From Lyngbya sp. HA4199-MV5 (lineage in GTDB: Bacteria > Cyanobacteriota > Cyanobacteriia > Leptolyngbyales > Leptolyngbyaceae), in contig JAHHHL010000013.1 of the NCBI GenBank assembly GCA_019359375.1, positions 90,641 through 154,640 on the forward strand: a stretch of 64,000 nt of DNA, written 5' to 3'. Position numbers and translations under genes: made by a program. Under the pieces are notes generated by a model. That model did not search any database. It was not told the origin of the DNA and saw only the letters and a list, made by a program, of their open reading frames with translations. Shown in pieces: positions 9,172 through 17,249 of this stretch. Within the stretch, counting starts at the first letter, position 1; the number at the start of each line of letters is the position of its first letter.

Positions 9172-9344
9172 GTAAAGCCTCGAATGGTATCTCTACCTCC
9201 TGCCTCCTGCCTCCTGCCTCCTGCCTTCTACTCCCTACTTCCACTTCGCCCTAGAGTTGTTTTGTTGATAAAGGTTCTGGTAGCATTTGAACCAGAGACA
9301 ATAGCCTACTTGCCAGCTTAAACACACACCACAGGGAAGACGCT

Positions 9345-10205
9345 ATGAAATGGAGCGACATGCGCCGCAGTGGCAACGTAGAAGACACGCGCGGTGGATC
9401 TGGTCGGGTTCCTGGCGGAGTGGGTGGTGCGAGCATTGGCGGCATTGTTATTGCGGTCATTGCAGGCTTGATCTTTGGGGTGAACCCTTTAGAAATCTTG
9501 AGCTTGATGCAAGGAGGAGATGTTGCCCAACCACCGCAACAGCAGGGGCAACCGATTCAAGATCGGGATTCAGATTTTGTGAAAGCGGTTTTGGGTGACA
9601 CCGAAGATACGTGGAGTCGCGTCTTTAAGCAGCAGCTAGGTGAAACGTATCAACCGCCCAAGTTGGTGCTGTTTAACGATCGTGTGAATTCAGCCTGTGG
9701 TTCTGCCAAGGCAGCAGCGGGTCCGTTCTACTGTCCTGCTGATGACAAAGTGTACTTGGATATGAGTTTCTTTCGGCAGGTCAAGGCGACGGCGGGTGAG
9801 AATGCTGATTTTGCTCGTGCTTACGCGATCGCTCATGAAGTGGGGCATCATATCCAGAACCAACTTGGCATTGCAGGTAAGGTTAGCCAACTACAAGCCC
9901 GCTCAAACAAAACAACAGCCAACAATTTATCCGTCCGTCTTGAGCTTCAAGCCGATTGTTTTGCAGGTATTTGGGGGCATTACACCGCTGAGCGCAATCT
10001 AATTGATGGGCAAGATGTGAAAGGGGCAATGGATACCGCCGCCCAGATTGGTGATGACTATTTGCAAAAGCAATCCAGTGGCTATGTGGTGCCAGAAGCG
10101 TTTACGCATGGGTCGTCTGAGCAGCGTGTCTCGTGGTTTTCCCGCGGTTTGAAGTCAGGCAGCGTGAAGCAATGTGATACTTTTAGCGCGAACCAAGGCG
10201 GGTAG
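9345..10205 (+). CDS. Neutral zinc metallopeptidase (YpfJ family), membrane-anchored
   Basis: This 286-residue protein has the family's short Arg/Gly-rich N-terminus (MKWSDMRRSGNVEDTRG), one membrane segment at about 28-46, and a metallopeptidase domain with the zinc motif HEVGHH beginning at about His164. The length and the conserved QADCFAG segment agree with the predicted neutral zinc metallopeptidase family. The catalytic part probably faces the periplasm. A GGGAAG purine stretch precedes the ATG. Substrates are unknown. It converges with sbpA across a terminator hairpin. Confidence 0.92.
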   Translation: MKWSDMRRSGNVEDTRGGSGRVPGGVGGASIGGIVIAVIAGLIFGVNPLEILSLMQGGDVAQPPQQQGQPIQDRDSDFVKAVLGDTEDTWSRVFKQQLGETYQPPKLVLFNDRVNSACGSAKAAAGPFYCPADDKVYLDMSFFRQVKATAGENADFARAYAIAHEVGHHIQNQLGIAGKVSQLQARSNKTTANNLSVRLELQADCFAGIWGHYTAERNLIDGQDVKGAMDTAAQIGDDYLQKQSSGYVVPEAFTHGSSEQRVSWFSRGLKSGSVKQCDTFSANQGG

Positions 10206-10262
10206 CCCCGGTTCTACTGAGGAGACGCTTGAACGGTTGACTGGGCGAAGCCATAGTAGATT

Positions 10263-10292
10263 AGGAGTCGGATTTCTTCAAACCCGACTCCT
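10263..10292. terminator. Bidirectional hairpin terminator between convergent genes
   Basis: AGGAGTCGG (10263) pairs with CCGACTCCT (ending 10292) around a short loop and is followed by TTTC on the plus strand. It sits between the ends of the metallopeptidase gene and sbpA. Confidence 0.75.
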
Positions 10293-10298
10293 TTCAAG

Positions 10299-11450
10299 CT
10301 ACTTCTTGCCGATCGTGTCTTCGATCTGGTCAAAGATAGCGCCATCTTCAAAGAACTTCTTCTGGAAGTCGCTCCAGCCGCCGTAGTCTTTGATGGTTCC
10401 AAGCGTCTTCACGGCTGGGAATCTGTCGGCATTTTCCTTCGTTTTGGCTGTGTCAGCGTCCAGTGGTCTATAGCCTAGCTTCACAAACTCTGCTTGGGCT
10501 TCTGGGGTGAAAAGGTACTTGACAAAGGCTTCAGCCGCTTCACGCGTGCCGTGTTTATCGACGTTTTTGTCTACAACGGCGATGGGTGTGTCGATCGAGA
10601 CGTTGATGTCTGGCACTACGTATGCAACTTTCTCACCTTTGCTTTGCGCCAGGATAATTTCGTTTTCGTAGTTCAACAGCGCATCACCCTGCCCCTGCTT
10701 GGCAAAGGAATCAGTCGATTCTCGCGCATCTTTTGCCAACACCGCTACATTCTTAAACGCTTTGGTGACAAACTCCTTCGTTTTTGCCTCGTCTTTCGTC
10801 GTTTTTAGCCCGTAGTCCCACAGGGCGAGGAAATTCCAACGAGCACCACCAGATGTTTTCGGGTTTGCAGTCACCCATTTCACATCATTTCTGGTTAGAT
10901 CGGTGAAGGTTTTGATCTGCTTGGGGTTGCCTTCACGGGTCACGATCGCCACAACCGATTTTGCTACAATGCCGTTGTTAGGCACCTTCTTGTCCCAATC
11001 AGGGCTGACAAAACCTGCTTTTACGAGCTTGTCTGTATCAGCGGCAAGTGCCAGGTGAGTAATATCTGCTTCCAGCCCGTCAATAATGGCACGGGTCTGG
11101 GTGCCAGAACCAGCATAGCTTTGCTTAAAGGTCACAGTTTGACCGCCGTGGTCTGTCTTCCACTTTTCCACAAACTTAGGAATGATGGCATCGTGGGCAG
11201 GCTTGGGAATCGCGTAAGCCACTAACGTCAGCTCAATATCTTTTTTCTGATCGGCAACAGGGCTGGCGCTACCACCTGCACCGGGGGCTGATGCGGTATC
11301 GTTACTAGAGCAAGCGGCGATCGCAGCGCTCAGTACAACTCCCATCACCATCAGGGAGACGAACTGTCTGAACGAGCTGAATCTTAGTCTGTCTGTAAAT
11401 TGATGGATCAATGTACCCAAAGGATTGGGCTTGTGCTGCCGGAGGGTCAT
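10299..11450 (-). CDS. sbpA: Sulfate ABC transporter periplasmic substrate-binding lipoprotein
   Basis: The 383-residue protein matches the SbpA/CysP family along its length, for example TLVAYAIPKPAHDAIIPKF, SYAGSGTQTRAI and NPKTSGGARWNFLALWDYG. An extended N-terminus precedes a hydrophobic signal with a lipobox ending in Cys47 (SAAIAAC). The ATG at 11450 has AAGGAG eight bases upstream, which supports the long N-terminus. SbpA captures sulfate or thiosulfate for CysTWA; those permease genes are not adjacent here, so this is a solitary binding protein or a paralogue. Confidence 0.94.
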   Translation of the reverse strand: MTLRQHKPNPLGTLIHQFTDRLRFSSFRQFVSLMVMGVVLSAAIAACSSNDTASAPGAGGSASPVADQKKDIELTLVAYAIPKPAHDAIIPKFVEKWKTDHGGQTVTFKQSYAGSGTQTRAIIDGLEADITHLALAADTDKLVKAGFVSPDWDKKVPNNGIVAKSVVAIVTREGNPKQIKTFTDLTRNDVKWVTANPKTSGGARWNFLALWDYGLKTTKDEAKTKEFVTKAFKNVAVLAKDARESTDSFAKQGQGDALLNYENEIILAQSKGEKVAYVVPDINVSIDTPIAVVDKNVDKHGTREAAEAFVKYLFTPEAQAEFVKLGYRPLDADTAKTKENADRFPAVKTLGTIKDYGGWSDFQKKFFEDGAIFDQIEDTIGKK

Positions 11451-11541
11451 TCCATGTCTCCTTAATGTACGAATAATCAGTCGGAATAACGTAGGTTGCG
11501 TGACAATATGCCATCATACAACAATCATCGGCAAACATAAT

Positions 11542-11571
11542 AAAAAAACCCGCATTTTAACGTCGGGTTTT
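11542..11571 (-). terminator. Rho-independent terminator of the PNPOx-like gene
   Basis: On the minus strand an AAAACCCG/CGGGTTTT stem is followed by a run of seven T residues. It lies about 60 bases past the stop of the gene at 11633-12139. Confidence 0.85.
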
Positions 11572-11632
11572 GAGGAATTCAACAATTTTCGTTTCGGCGC
11601 TGGCAGCAGACCGCTTCTCTGGCAAGAGCCGC

Positions 11633-12139
11633 TCAGAGAGTCATTTTCTTGTTTTCGCCACCATTTGCGGGTTCGCCTGTTGCAACCGCTTTCAGCAAGC
11701 CAAGGGTATGGGCAACAAAGCCAGAGGGCGCATCCCAATACTCAGCTTTGGCGATCGTCACTTTGAGTAAGGCAATAGTCGGATCCTCCAGACCTTTGGG
11801 AAACCATGCTTGCAACGTTGGTCGCCATCGTCGCTGAAGCTGCTGTTGATCCTGAACGATCTGTGCCGTTCCAGAGAGCGAGACGTATTCTTGCTTGTTA
11901 GGATCGGCGAAACTGACATTGACTTGCTGTTGGCGATCGATCTCATCCACTTTAGGCGATTGGCTGGAGGTGAAAAACCAGAGCGTCCCGTCATCATCGA
12001 ATTCACCATTGCATGACATAGGGCGACTGTGTAGATTGCCGCTTTTGTCGATCGTCGTCAGCATCGCAATGTCAATGCGTTTGACCATTGCCTGTAGTTT
12101 TTGAAACGATTCTGTTTGTTGAGGAGCTTGAGTTGTCAT
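11633..12139 (-). CDS. Pyridoxamine 5'-phosphate oxidase-like (general stress protein 26) family
   Basis: A 168-residue split-barrel flavin-binding protein. Typical family features are IDIAMLTTIDKSGNLHSRPMS, LWFFTSSQSPKVDEI and VSLSGTAQIVQD. This group resembles general stress protein 26 rather than true PdxH, so it more likely binds FMN, F420 or heme-related ligands than makes pyridoxal phosphate. It is cytoplasmic with no signal peptide. It is transcribed alone and ends at a clear terminator. Confidence 0.88.
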   Translation of the reverse strand: MTTQAPQQTESFQKLQAMVKRIDIAMLTTIDKSGNLHSRPMSCNGEFDDDGTLWFFTSSQSPKVDEIDRQQQVNVSFADPNKQEYVSLSGTAQIVQDQQQLQRRWRPTLQAWFPKGLEDPTIALLKVTIAKAEYWDAPSGFVAHTLGLLKAVATGEPANGGENKKMTL

Positions 12140-12276
12140 TCGCTTACACTCGCATGGTTCTCTTTCAGGCTAAAAAGAACCCGCTATCGTTGCGTCTTAC
12201 CACAGACTTAAAAGGTCAAACGGTAATAGACTTGTTGAGAAATAATGCACCGATCCCCGACTGCTGCGATTGAACG

Positions 12277-12508
12277 AGGGCGTGTCATCAATTAGCTCCG
12301 AAACCTTGCAGTATCAGCAGTATCACGCCCGTCCTAACACACCAGGCTAGTACAGCAAACACTTAATTTTGCAACATGAAAGCTTTGGAGCTGTTGGGTT
12401 TCGCTATCACTCTACCCAACCTACGTTGCAGAACTTTTAAGTTGCTCTACTAGGGGCTGGAACCCTTGCTGCAAGCAATATGTAGTATTAATTGATGACA
12501 GCCCCTAG
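12277..12508. mobile_element. Two-hairpin MITE-like element, copy 1 (interrupted)
   Basis: The ends are AGGGCGTGTCATCAATTAG and its near complement TAATTGATGACAGCCCCTAG. The sequence matches the uninterrupted copies at 23885, 37478 and 38571 on both sides of 12350-12450, where a second element is inserted. No transposase is encoded. This occupies most of the 391-bp gene-free gap 12140-12530. Confidence 0.85.
12350..12450. mobile_element. 101-bp inverted-repeat element nested in MITE copy 1
   Basis: The termini are GTACAGCAAACACTTAATTT and, read in reverse complement from the right, GTAGAGCAACTTAAAAGTTC. The element is flanked by TA (or CTAG) on both sides, and comparison with copy 2 (GGCTAGGGGCTGG, uninterrupted) gives the empty site. 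TA duplication is typical of IS630/Tc1-mariner elements. Inside is a GTTGGGTTTCG/CTACCCAAC palindrome related to the repeat at 3249. Confidence 0.8.
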
Positions 12509-12530
12509 AAGTCAGGGATCTGATTTCTGG

Positions 12531-12950
12531 TTATTTAACGGTTGGGTCTACGCCAAGCTGCTGTAAGATGCCGAGTTGATCGGAGCTTCCCCACCGCTCT
12601 ATCATCTGACCATTCTCGAAGCGGGCGATCTGCATTCCCCGTGCGCTAATTTTACGACCTGTGGCTGGCACACCCAGAAAGTCACCCTGATGGGTACCCG
12701 TGATGGTGTAGGCGATCGCAATATTGTCATCATCGGCAACGGCATGATCGACCGCTACAGCCAGATCAGGAAACGCTGCACGGAAGCCTGTGAAAAATCT
12801 GATGAAGCCCTCTGGTCCCAACTCCTGGTCAGGTGCTGGATCATGATCCAGGGCAGTAGGCGCAATCACATCCCGTAAGGCGGCGAGATTACCGCTATTA
12901 ACAGCTTCCCCAAAGTGTTGCATTGCAGCAAAGTTTTCTTGCTGGCTCAT
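12531..12950 (-). CDS. SnoaL-like / ester cyclase family protein
   Basis: The chosen start gives MSQQENFAAMQHFGEAVNSGN with AGAGGAAAT just upstream; a longer frame to 13028 lacks such support. The 139-residue product has the NTF2-like fold of SnoaL/ester cyclases: DHDPAPDQELGPEGFIRFFTGFRAAFPD, then TGTHQGDFLGVPATGRKI and the IVERW-like ending MIERWGSSDQLG. Members range from polyketide cyclases to uncharacterised stress proteins. No biosynthetic neighbours are present, so the substrate is unknown. Confidence 0.88.
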   Translation of the reverse strand: MSQQENFAAMQHFGEAVNSGNLAALRDVIAPTALDHDPAPDQELGPEGFIRFFTGFRAAFPDLAVAVDHAVADDDNIAIAYTITGTHQGDFLGVPATGRKISARGMQIARFENGQMIERWGSSDQLGILQQLGVDPTVK

Positions 12951-13064
12951 AGATTTCCTCTCGTGTGAATGGATGGATTGATCGAAAAAGTAACTGACTG
13001 GTTTGAGTCTCCTGTTCATTAAGGACACTCAAAAGGTTTCCGCAATAGACACTCAAACTTTCTC

Positions 13065-13165
13065 ATACCGATTTAACCAACAATCGCTACAGATGAATTG
13101 TTGGGTAGGGGCAAGGCAATGCCTTGCCCCTACAGAATGTGTCGCATCTTCATTTAATTTGGTAT
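13065..13165. repeat. Palindromic element with perfect 14-bp arms
   Basis: The core is GTAGGGGCAAGGCA, a single A, and its exact complement (13105-13133). Outer imperfect arms ATACCGATTTAA (13065) and TTTAATTTGGTAT (ending 13165) bound it, as in a small mobile element. It lies in the roughly 530-bp gene-free stretch 12951-13482, where nothing else is supported. Confidence 0.75.
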
Positions 13166-13482
13166 CACTTCAAACTTTCTTACTATAGAGGGATGATCGA
13201 GCACTCACGTCCTCCAATCGGAGTAGCTTTAGCGTGAAATGAAGGCGTTGAGTGATTAACTTCACACACAGTCGATCGCGGTTTAAATCCAATTTATTCT
13301 TTCGGTCGTAATTAGAGCGAAGGCATCGCAGCGATCGTCAAGATTTGGTAGCAATAAACGGTAGCGTAGCTTGTCGGCTTATGCCCACATCCGCTTTAAG
13401 CTGCGTCGTTTTGGGATGCCAGGTTTTTTCCTGCTGATGGCTTCTCATGCCCCACCGCACTCAGCTTGAGGTAACTCGTTCT

Positions 13483-14214
13483 ATGAACACATTGACACAG
13501 ACAGTGGCTCTATCCATCTTTGCGGTCGCGCTGTTTTCTGGTCAGGTACAAGCCGTGACGTTTAGCCAGGTTGGCGACACCGGACAAACTCTCGATACCG
13601 CTCAAATTATTCCAGAGGGATCGCAATCCCTTGATGCCATCACGGGTAGCCTTTCCAGTGCCAATGTCATCAATCTCTTTCGCATCGTACTAACGGGTGG
13701 TCAAACCTTTTCGGCAACCACGCTTAATGCCAATACCTTGATTGAATTGCCGATCGATCAGCAGTTGGGGGCACCAACGGCTCTATTGCCCGATCCGCAG
13801 CTCTTTTTGTTTGACGCTGTTGGGCGGGGTGTCTATGGCAGTGACGACAGCTTCGGCACGGCTCAAGCATCGCTGACATCGGGTGGTTTTTCGCCTACGG
13901 CACCCGGCACCTATTTTCTGGCGATCGCCAGTGCTGGTTACACCCCTGTAAGCGCAGGTGGCAGCATTTTTGGTGATGCCGATGCTAATGGTGTGCTTGC
14001 TGCAACAGGGACAGGAGCTGCTTCACCCTTTACTGGCTTTATAGGCAGTGGCACCGCAGGCGGCGATTACCAGATCAGTTTGACGGGTGTTTCTGCGAAT
14101 GCGCAGGGGGTTCCGGAACCCAGCGAAACAGCAGGTTTACTCGCTGTTGGCATTTTAGGCATCGGCTACCAGGTTAGAAAAGCACTGCGGCAAAGACAGC
14201 GATCGACCCTTTAA
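13483..14214 (+). CDS. PEP-CTERM sorting domain secreted protein
   Basis: Starting at the ATG at 13483 (GAGG 11 bases upstream) gives a signal peptide, MNTLTQTVALSIFAVALFSGQVQA, and a mature region of beta-rich, Asn/Gly/Ser-rich sequence. The C-terminus has the PEP-CTERM pattern: VPEPSE, a hydrophobic helix (AGLLAVGILGIGYQV) and a basic tail (RKALRQRQR). Such proteins are sorted by an exosortase to the cell envelope or exopolysaccharide; no exosortase is in the window. It stands upstream of the DUF4331 cluster. Confidence 0.88.
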   Translation: MNTLTQTVALSIFAVALFSGQVQAVTFSQVGDTGQTLDTAQIIPEGSQSLDAITGSLSSANVINLFRIVLTGGQTFSATTLNANTLIELPIDQQLGAPTALLPDPQLFLFDAVGRGVYGSDDSFGTAQASLTSGGFSPTAPGTYFLAIASAGYTPVSAGGSIFGDADANGVLAATGTGAASPFTGFIGSGTAGGDYQISLTGVSANAQGVPEPSETAGLLAVGILGIGYQVRKALRQRQRSTL

Positions 14215-14379
14215 GTCATCTGATTGTGTTTCAACCCTATAGCAGACGGCAGCCACATCATTCGTCAGCGGCTCTGGTTGCACCCACGTTCTCATGGATG
14301 ACTTCTCAGGTGCATTGGTACACGTCAGCGAATTCAGGATACGACCACTCAAACCACTAGCATTCAGGACACTACCACT

Positions 14380-15681
14380 ATGTTGCTCAAGCCCCGCCCC
14401 CCAAAAAATCTCACGGAAACAGCTTCAAAGGCTGCTCGATCGCGCTGGCAGAGGTTTTTGACTGCTGCACCGCTGCGACTGGGCTTAATTGCCCTTGGCG
14501 TGATCATTACGGCTGGAGTGGCGACCCAGTACGTGCGATCGTCTGACCATGACGATGGCGAAGTGGATACCAAAGGTCGCAATTTGAACCTCACAGATTT
14601 ATTTGTGTTTCGTGAGAAAGACCAGAACCCAACGGCTTCAGACAGCGATCTGGTGTTTGTGATGAATACCAATCCACGATCGCTTGCCCGTCAGCAGTAT
14701 TACTTCAGCACCCGCGCACGCTATGAGTTTAAGGTGACTCGTGCAGCCGATAAAGATACAACCCCAACCGGACAAACCGACGTACTGTTGCGCTTTGAAT
14801 TTGGTGCCCCTGATGCCAACAACCAGCAGGCTATTAAGCTTACGACGATTCGGGATGGCAGCAAGCAGACCACAGTTATAGGCAAAACCACGCCTCTCGC
14901 GGCAAATCCCAGCGCAGAGCCGATCGTGAATCAGGTGGCGTTGGGAGATGCCAATTTGTCGGTGTTTGCAGGTTTGCGAGAAGATCCCTTTTTCTTTGAT
15001 GTGGAGCAATATTTCCGCGTCCGGGCAGGAGCGGCAGGCACAGGTCCCGCTGTTGGCTTCCGCTCACCCGCCACCGCAATCGATTTTGCCAAGGGTTACA
15101 ACGTGAATGCGATCGTCGTGCGCGTACCCATCAAGTTTTTGCAAGGCGGCAGTCAGGCAAAGGTCTTTGATGTGTGGGAGACGATTTCTGTGCCTGGTAC
15201 AAACGGCAAATATACTCAGGTAGAACAGCTTGCACGACCAGGGATTAACGAAGCCCTGCTGCGAACCAACGCTCTGCTCAACGCTTACAACAGCGTCGGA
15301 CCTGACTTTGTTGCAGCAGCCTTGGCTGGTCAGCAGCCCGCCGCCAACATTGCCGCACCGATCGTCACCGAAGCCAAGCAAACCTTGCTAGCAGTGGGCA
15401 ACACGGATGCCCGCGCGAATGCCTTGCTGGGCGCATTTTTGCCAGATGTGATGCGGATTGATACCACAGGTGCCAGCGGCTATGCCAATGATCTGAATGC
15501 CAAAGGTAGCCCTGTACGCGGTCGTCTGCTCAAAGATGATGTCATTGATATCACGTTGAGTGTGGTGACGAATGGTGCCATTGCAAGCGATAACGTCTCC
15601 TACGATGGCGCTCCTGGCAATCCATCGCAAGGGCATAATCCGCTCGTGCCTGCGTTCCCTTACCTGGCGTTGCCAAATTAG
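14380..15681 (+). CDS. DUF4331 domain-containing membrane-anchored protein
   Basis: A 433-residue protein with a cationic N-terminus, one hydrophobic segment (about 31-49, LRLGLIALGVIITAGVATQY) and then the DUF4331 domain beginning SSDHDDGEVDTKGRNLNLTDLFVFRE. Acidic clusters and the DHDD motif suggest metal or calcium binding, but the family is uncharacterised. The domain continues to the C-terminus (VVTNGAIASDNVSYDGAPGNPSQGH). The location is probably periplasmic with an uncleaved anchor. The same-strand TPR and NicO genes directly follow, forming a set likely to work together. Confidence 0.9.
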   Translation: MLLKPRPPKNLTETASKAARSRWQRFLTAAPLRLGLIALGVIITAGVATQYVRSSDHDDGEVDTKGRNLNLTDLFVFREKDQNPTASDSDLVFVMNTNPRSLARQQYYFSTRARYEFKVTRAADKDTTPTGQTDVLLRFEFGAPDANNQQAIKLTTIRDGSKQTTVIGKTTPLAANPSAEPIVNQVALGDANLSVFAGLREDPFFFDVEQYFRVRAGAAGTGPAVGFRSPATAIDFAKGYNVNAIVVRVPIKFLQGGSQAKVFDVWETISVPGTNGKYTQVEQLARPGINEALLRTNALLNAYNSVGPDFVAAALAGQQPAANIAAPIVTEAKQTLLAVGNTDARANALLGAFLPDVMRIDTTGASGYANDLNAKGSPVRGRLLKDDVIDITLSVVTNGAIASDNVSYDGAPGNPSQGHNPLVPAFPYLALPN

Positions 15682-15701
15682 GTCTCCCGGCGATTGAGCC
15701 A

Positions 15702-15745
15702 GTGGAAGGACGGATAGGCATGATCGTCGCTCTTTGTCCTTCCAC
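15702..15745 (+). other. Intercistronic hairpin after DUF4331 gene
   Basis: GTGGAAGGAC pairs with GTCCTTCCAC around a 24-base loop. There is no T-run, so it is more likely an RNA stability or processing hairpin than a terminator, leaving the TPR gene cotranscribed. Confidence 0.55.
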
Positions 15746-15813
15746 CGCTCTGATAGGTTCGTCTAACCGGATCAGTCCCTACAGGTCAACCAACGCACAG
15801 GAAGCAGAAAACC

Positions 15814-17199
15814 ATGGAGTCTAGCCAGAACGGAGCGGTACATGCAGCGGTTAACCGCTTGCGTCGAGTGCCGCTGGTCATCGTGTCGATCGCAGTGCTA
15901 GCCGTAGCCCTGCCGATCGGATTGAAGCTATGGACAGAGTTCGATCGCGTCCAACTAGCTGCCCCCTACCGCTATTCGTTGGAGCGCCCCACACCAGGCA
16001 GCGTTACCCAGAAGCTAGAGCAAGAAGTCGCTTTCTATCAAGAGCGGATTCGCCACGATGCAGACGGGGGCATGAACCGTGCCCTGCTTGCCACAAGCTA
16101 TATCAAAATGGCACGGGCAACCGGAGAAACCAGTTGGTATTTGCTAGCAGAACAAACCGCACAGGAATCGCTGCTGAAACTGCCATTTTCTAATGACGGT
16201 GCACTGATGGCGCTGGCGAGAGTTGCAACAGCCAAGCACAACTTCGGGGAGGCAATCCGTTTAGCGAACAAGGCGACCCCCAACGAAGAGACGCTAGCCA
16301 TGCAGGTGACAACCAACCTAGCAATGGGCAAGGTAAAGGATGCCAGCAGGGCTACCGATCGCCTGGTCGCCCAAAACCCCGACCTGGCATCACTGACGCT
16401 GGAGGCTCTGGTTGAGGTATCGCAAGGGCAAGACCAGAAGGCTATGCAGGCGTTTCAACAAGGGCTAGCTGCCGAGGAACCCGAAGAAACGGGTAGTTCT
16501 GTCTGGGCACGCACCTTACTGGGACGGCTCTATTTCAAGCGTGGGCAACTAGATACGGCAGAAAAGCTCTATCAGGAAGCCTTGCGCGTGTTACCCCAGT
16601 ACCCGCCAGCCGTGCTGAATCTAGCCGAATTAGAAGTCCGGCGCGGAAACTACAGCGTCGCTGAAGACCTCTACTCGAAGATTTTTCTGACCTCGCAACG
16701 ATCGCCCACAGTTTACGATCACATCGTTTTTCGAGGTATGGCGCGAGTCAGAGAATTGCAGGGTGATCCGCAGCGTGCCAGCGAATGGCGCGATCGAGCA
16801 GAAGCCCGATTGAGAACCGATTTAACCGGGTTTGGGCACCGACGCGAACTGGCACGACTTTTGCTGGAACGGGGTCGCCCTCAAGACCTCGCAGAAGCAC
16901 TCCGCTTGATGCAGCAAGAAGTGCAGGTACGACGCGATGCCGAAACAATGGACACGCTTGCCTGGGTGCTGTCTCGTATGGGGCGCTGGCAGGAAGCACA
17001 GCAGGCGATGCAGGAAGCGCTCCGCTGGGGCATCCGCGATGCCGCCTTGTTTCAACGGGCAGGGACGATCGCGCAGTCTTTGGGCAAAACCACGAAGGCA
17101 CAGGCGTACTTCAAGCAGGCTCAAGCAACTGACCCGACGTTCGATGAGCAGGCGCAAAAAGCGTTGGGACTTGGCGTTGGGCTGCTTGGGTTGAATTGA
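15814..17199 (+). CDS. TPR-repeat membrane-anchored protein
   Basis: This 461-residue protein has a single N-terminal membrane anchor (about 18-38, RVPLVIVSIAVLAVALPIGLKL) followed by tetratricopeptide repeats over most of the length. A clear unit is ARTLLGRLYFKRGQLDTAEKLYQEALRVLP, and another closes the protein (AGTIAQSLGKTTKAQAYFKQAQATDP). AGGAAG lies about 10 bases before the ATG. TPRs mediate protein contacts, so it could scaffold the DUF4331 and NicO proteins on the periplasmic side. The specific function is unknown. Confidence 0.88.
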   Translation: MESSQNGAVHAAVNRLRRVPLVIVSIAVLAVALPIGLKLWTEFDRVQLAAPYRYSLERPTPGSVTQKLEQEVAFYQERIRHDADGGMNRALLATSYIKMARATGETSWYLLAEQTAQESLLKLPFSNDGALMALARVATAKHNFGEAIRLANKATPNEETLAMQVTTNLAMGKVKDASRATDRLVAQNPDLASLTLEALVEVSQGQDQKAMQAFQQGLAAEEPEETGSSVWARTLLGRLYFKRGQLDTAEKLYQEALRVLPQYPPAVLNLAELEVRRGNYSVAEDLYSKIFLTSQRSPTVYDHIVFRGMARVRELQGDPQRASEWRDRAEARLRTDLTGFGHRRELARLLLERGRPQDLAEALRLMQQEVQVRRDAETMDTLAWVLSRMGRWQEAQQAMQEALRWGIRDAALFQRAGTIAQSLGKTTKAQAYFKQAQATDPTFDEQAQKALGLGVGLLGLN

Positions 17200-17201
17200 G
17201 G

Positions 17202-17249
17202 TGAGGAGTGAGGAGTGAGGGGTGAAAAGTAGGGAGTAGGGAGTAGGGT
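17202..17249 (+). repeat. GAGGAGT/GTAGGGA heptamers in the nicO leader
   Basis: Heptamers (GAGGAGT twice, then AGTAGGG units) fill the whole space between the TPR stop codon and the NicO start. The purine-rich units end one base before the ATG and are the only candidate ribosome-binding sequence. Confidence 0.7.

Noticed and set aside
8648..9244. 198-residue minus-strand frame with FKLDLPS heptapeptide repeats
   Set aside because: It is a by-product of the 21-bp array; other frames on both strands are equally open, and there is no signal peptide, domain or ribosome site.
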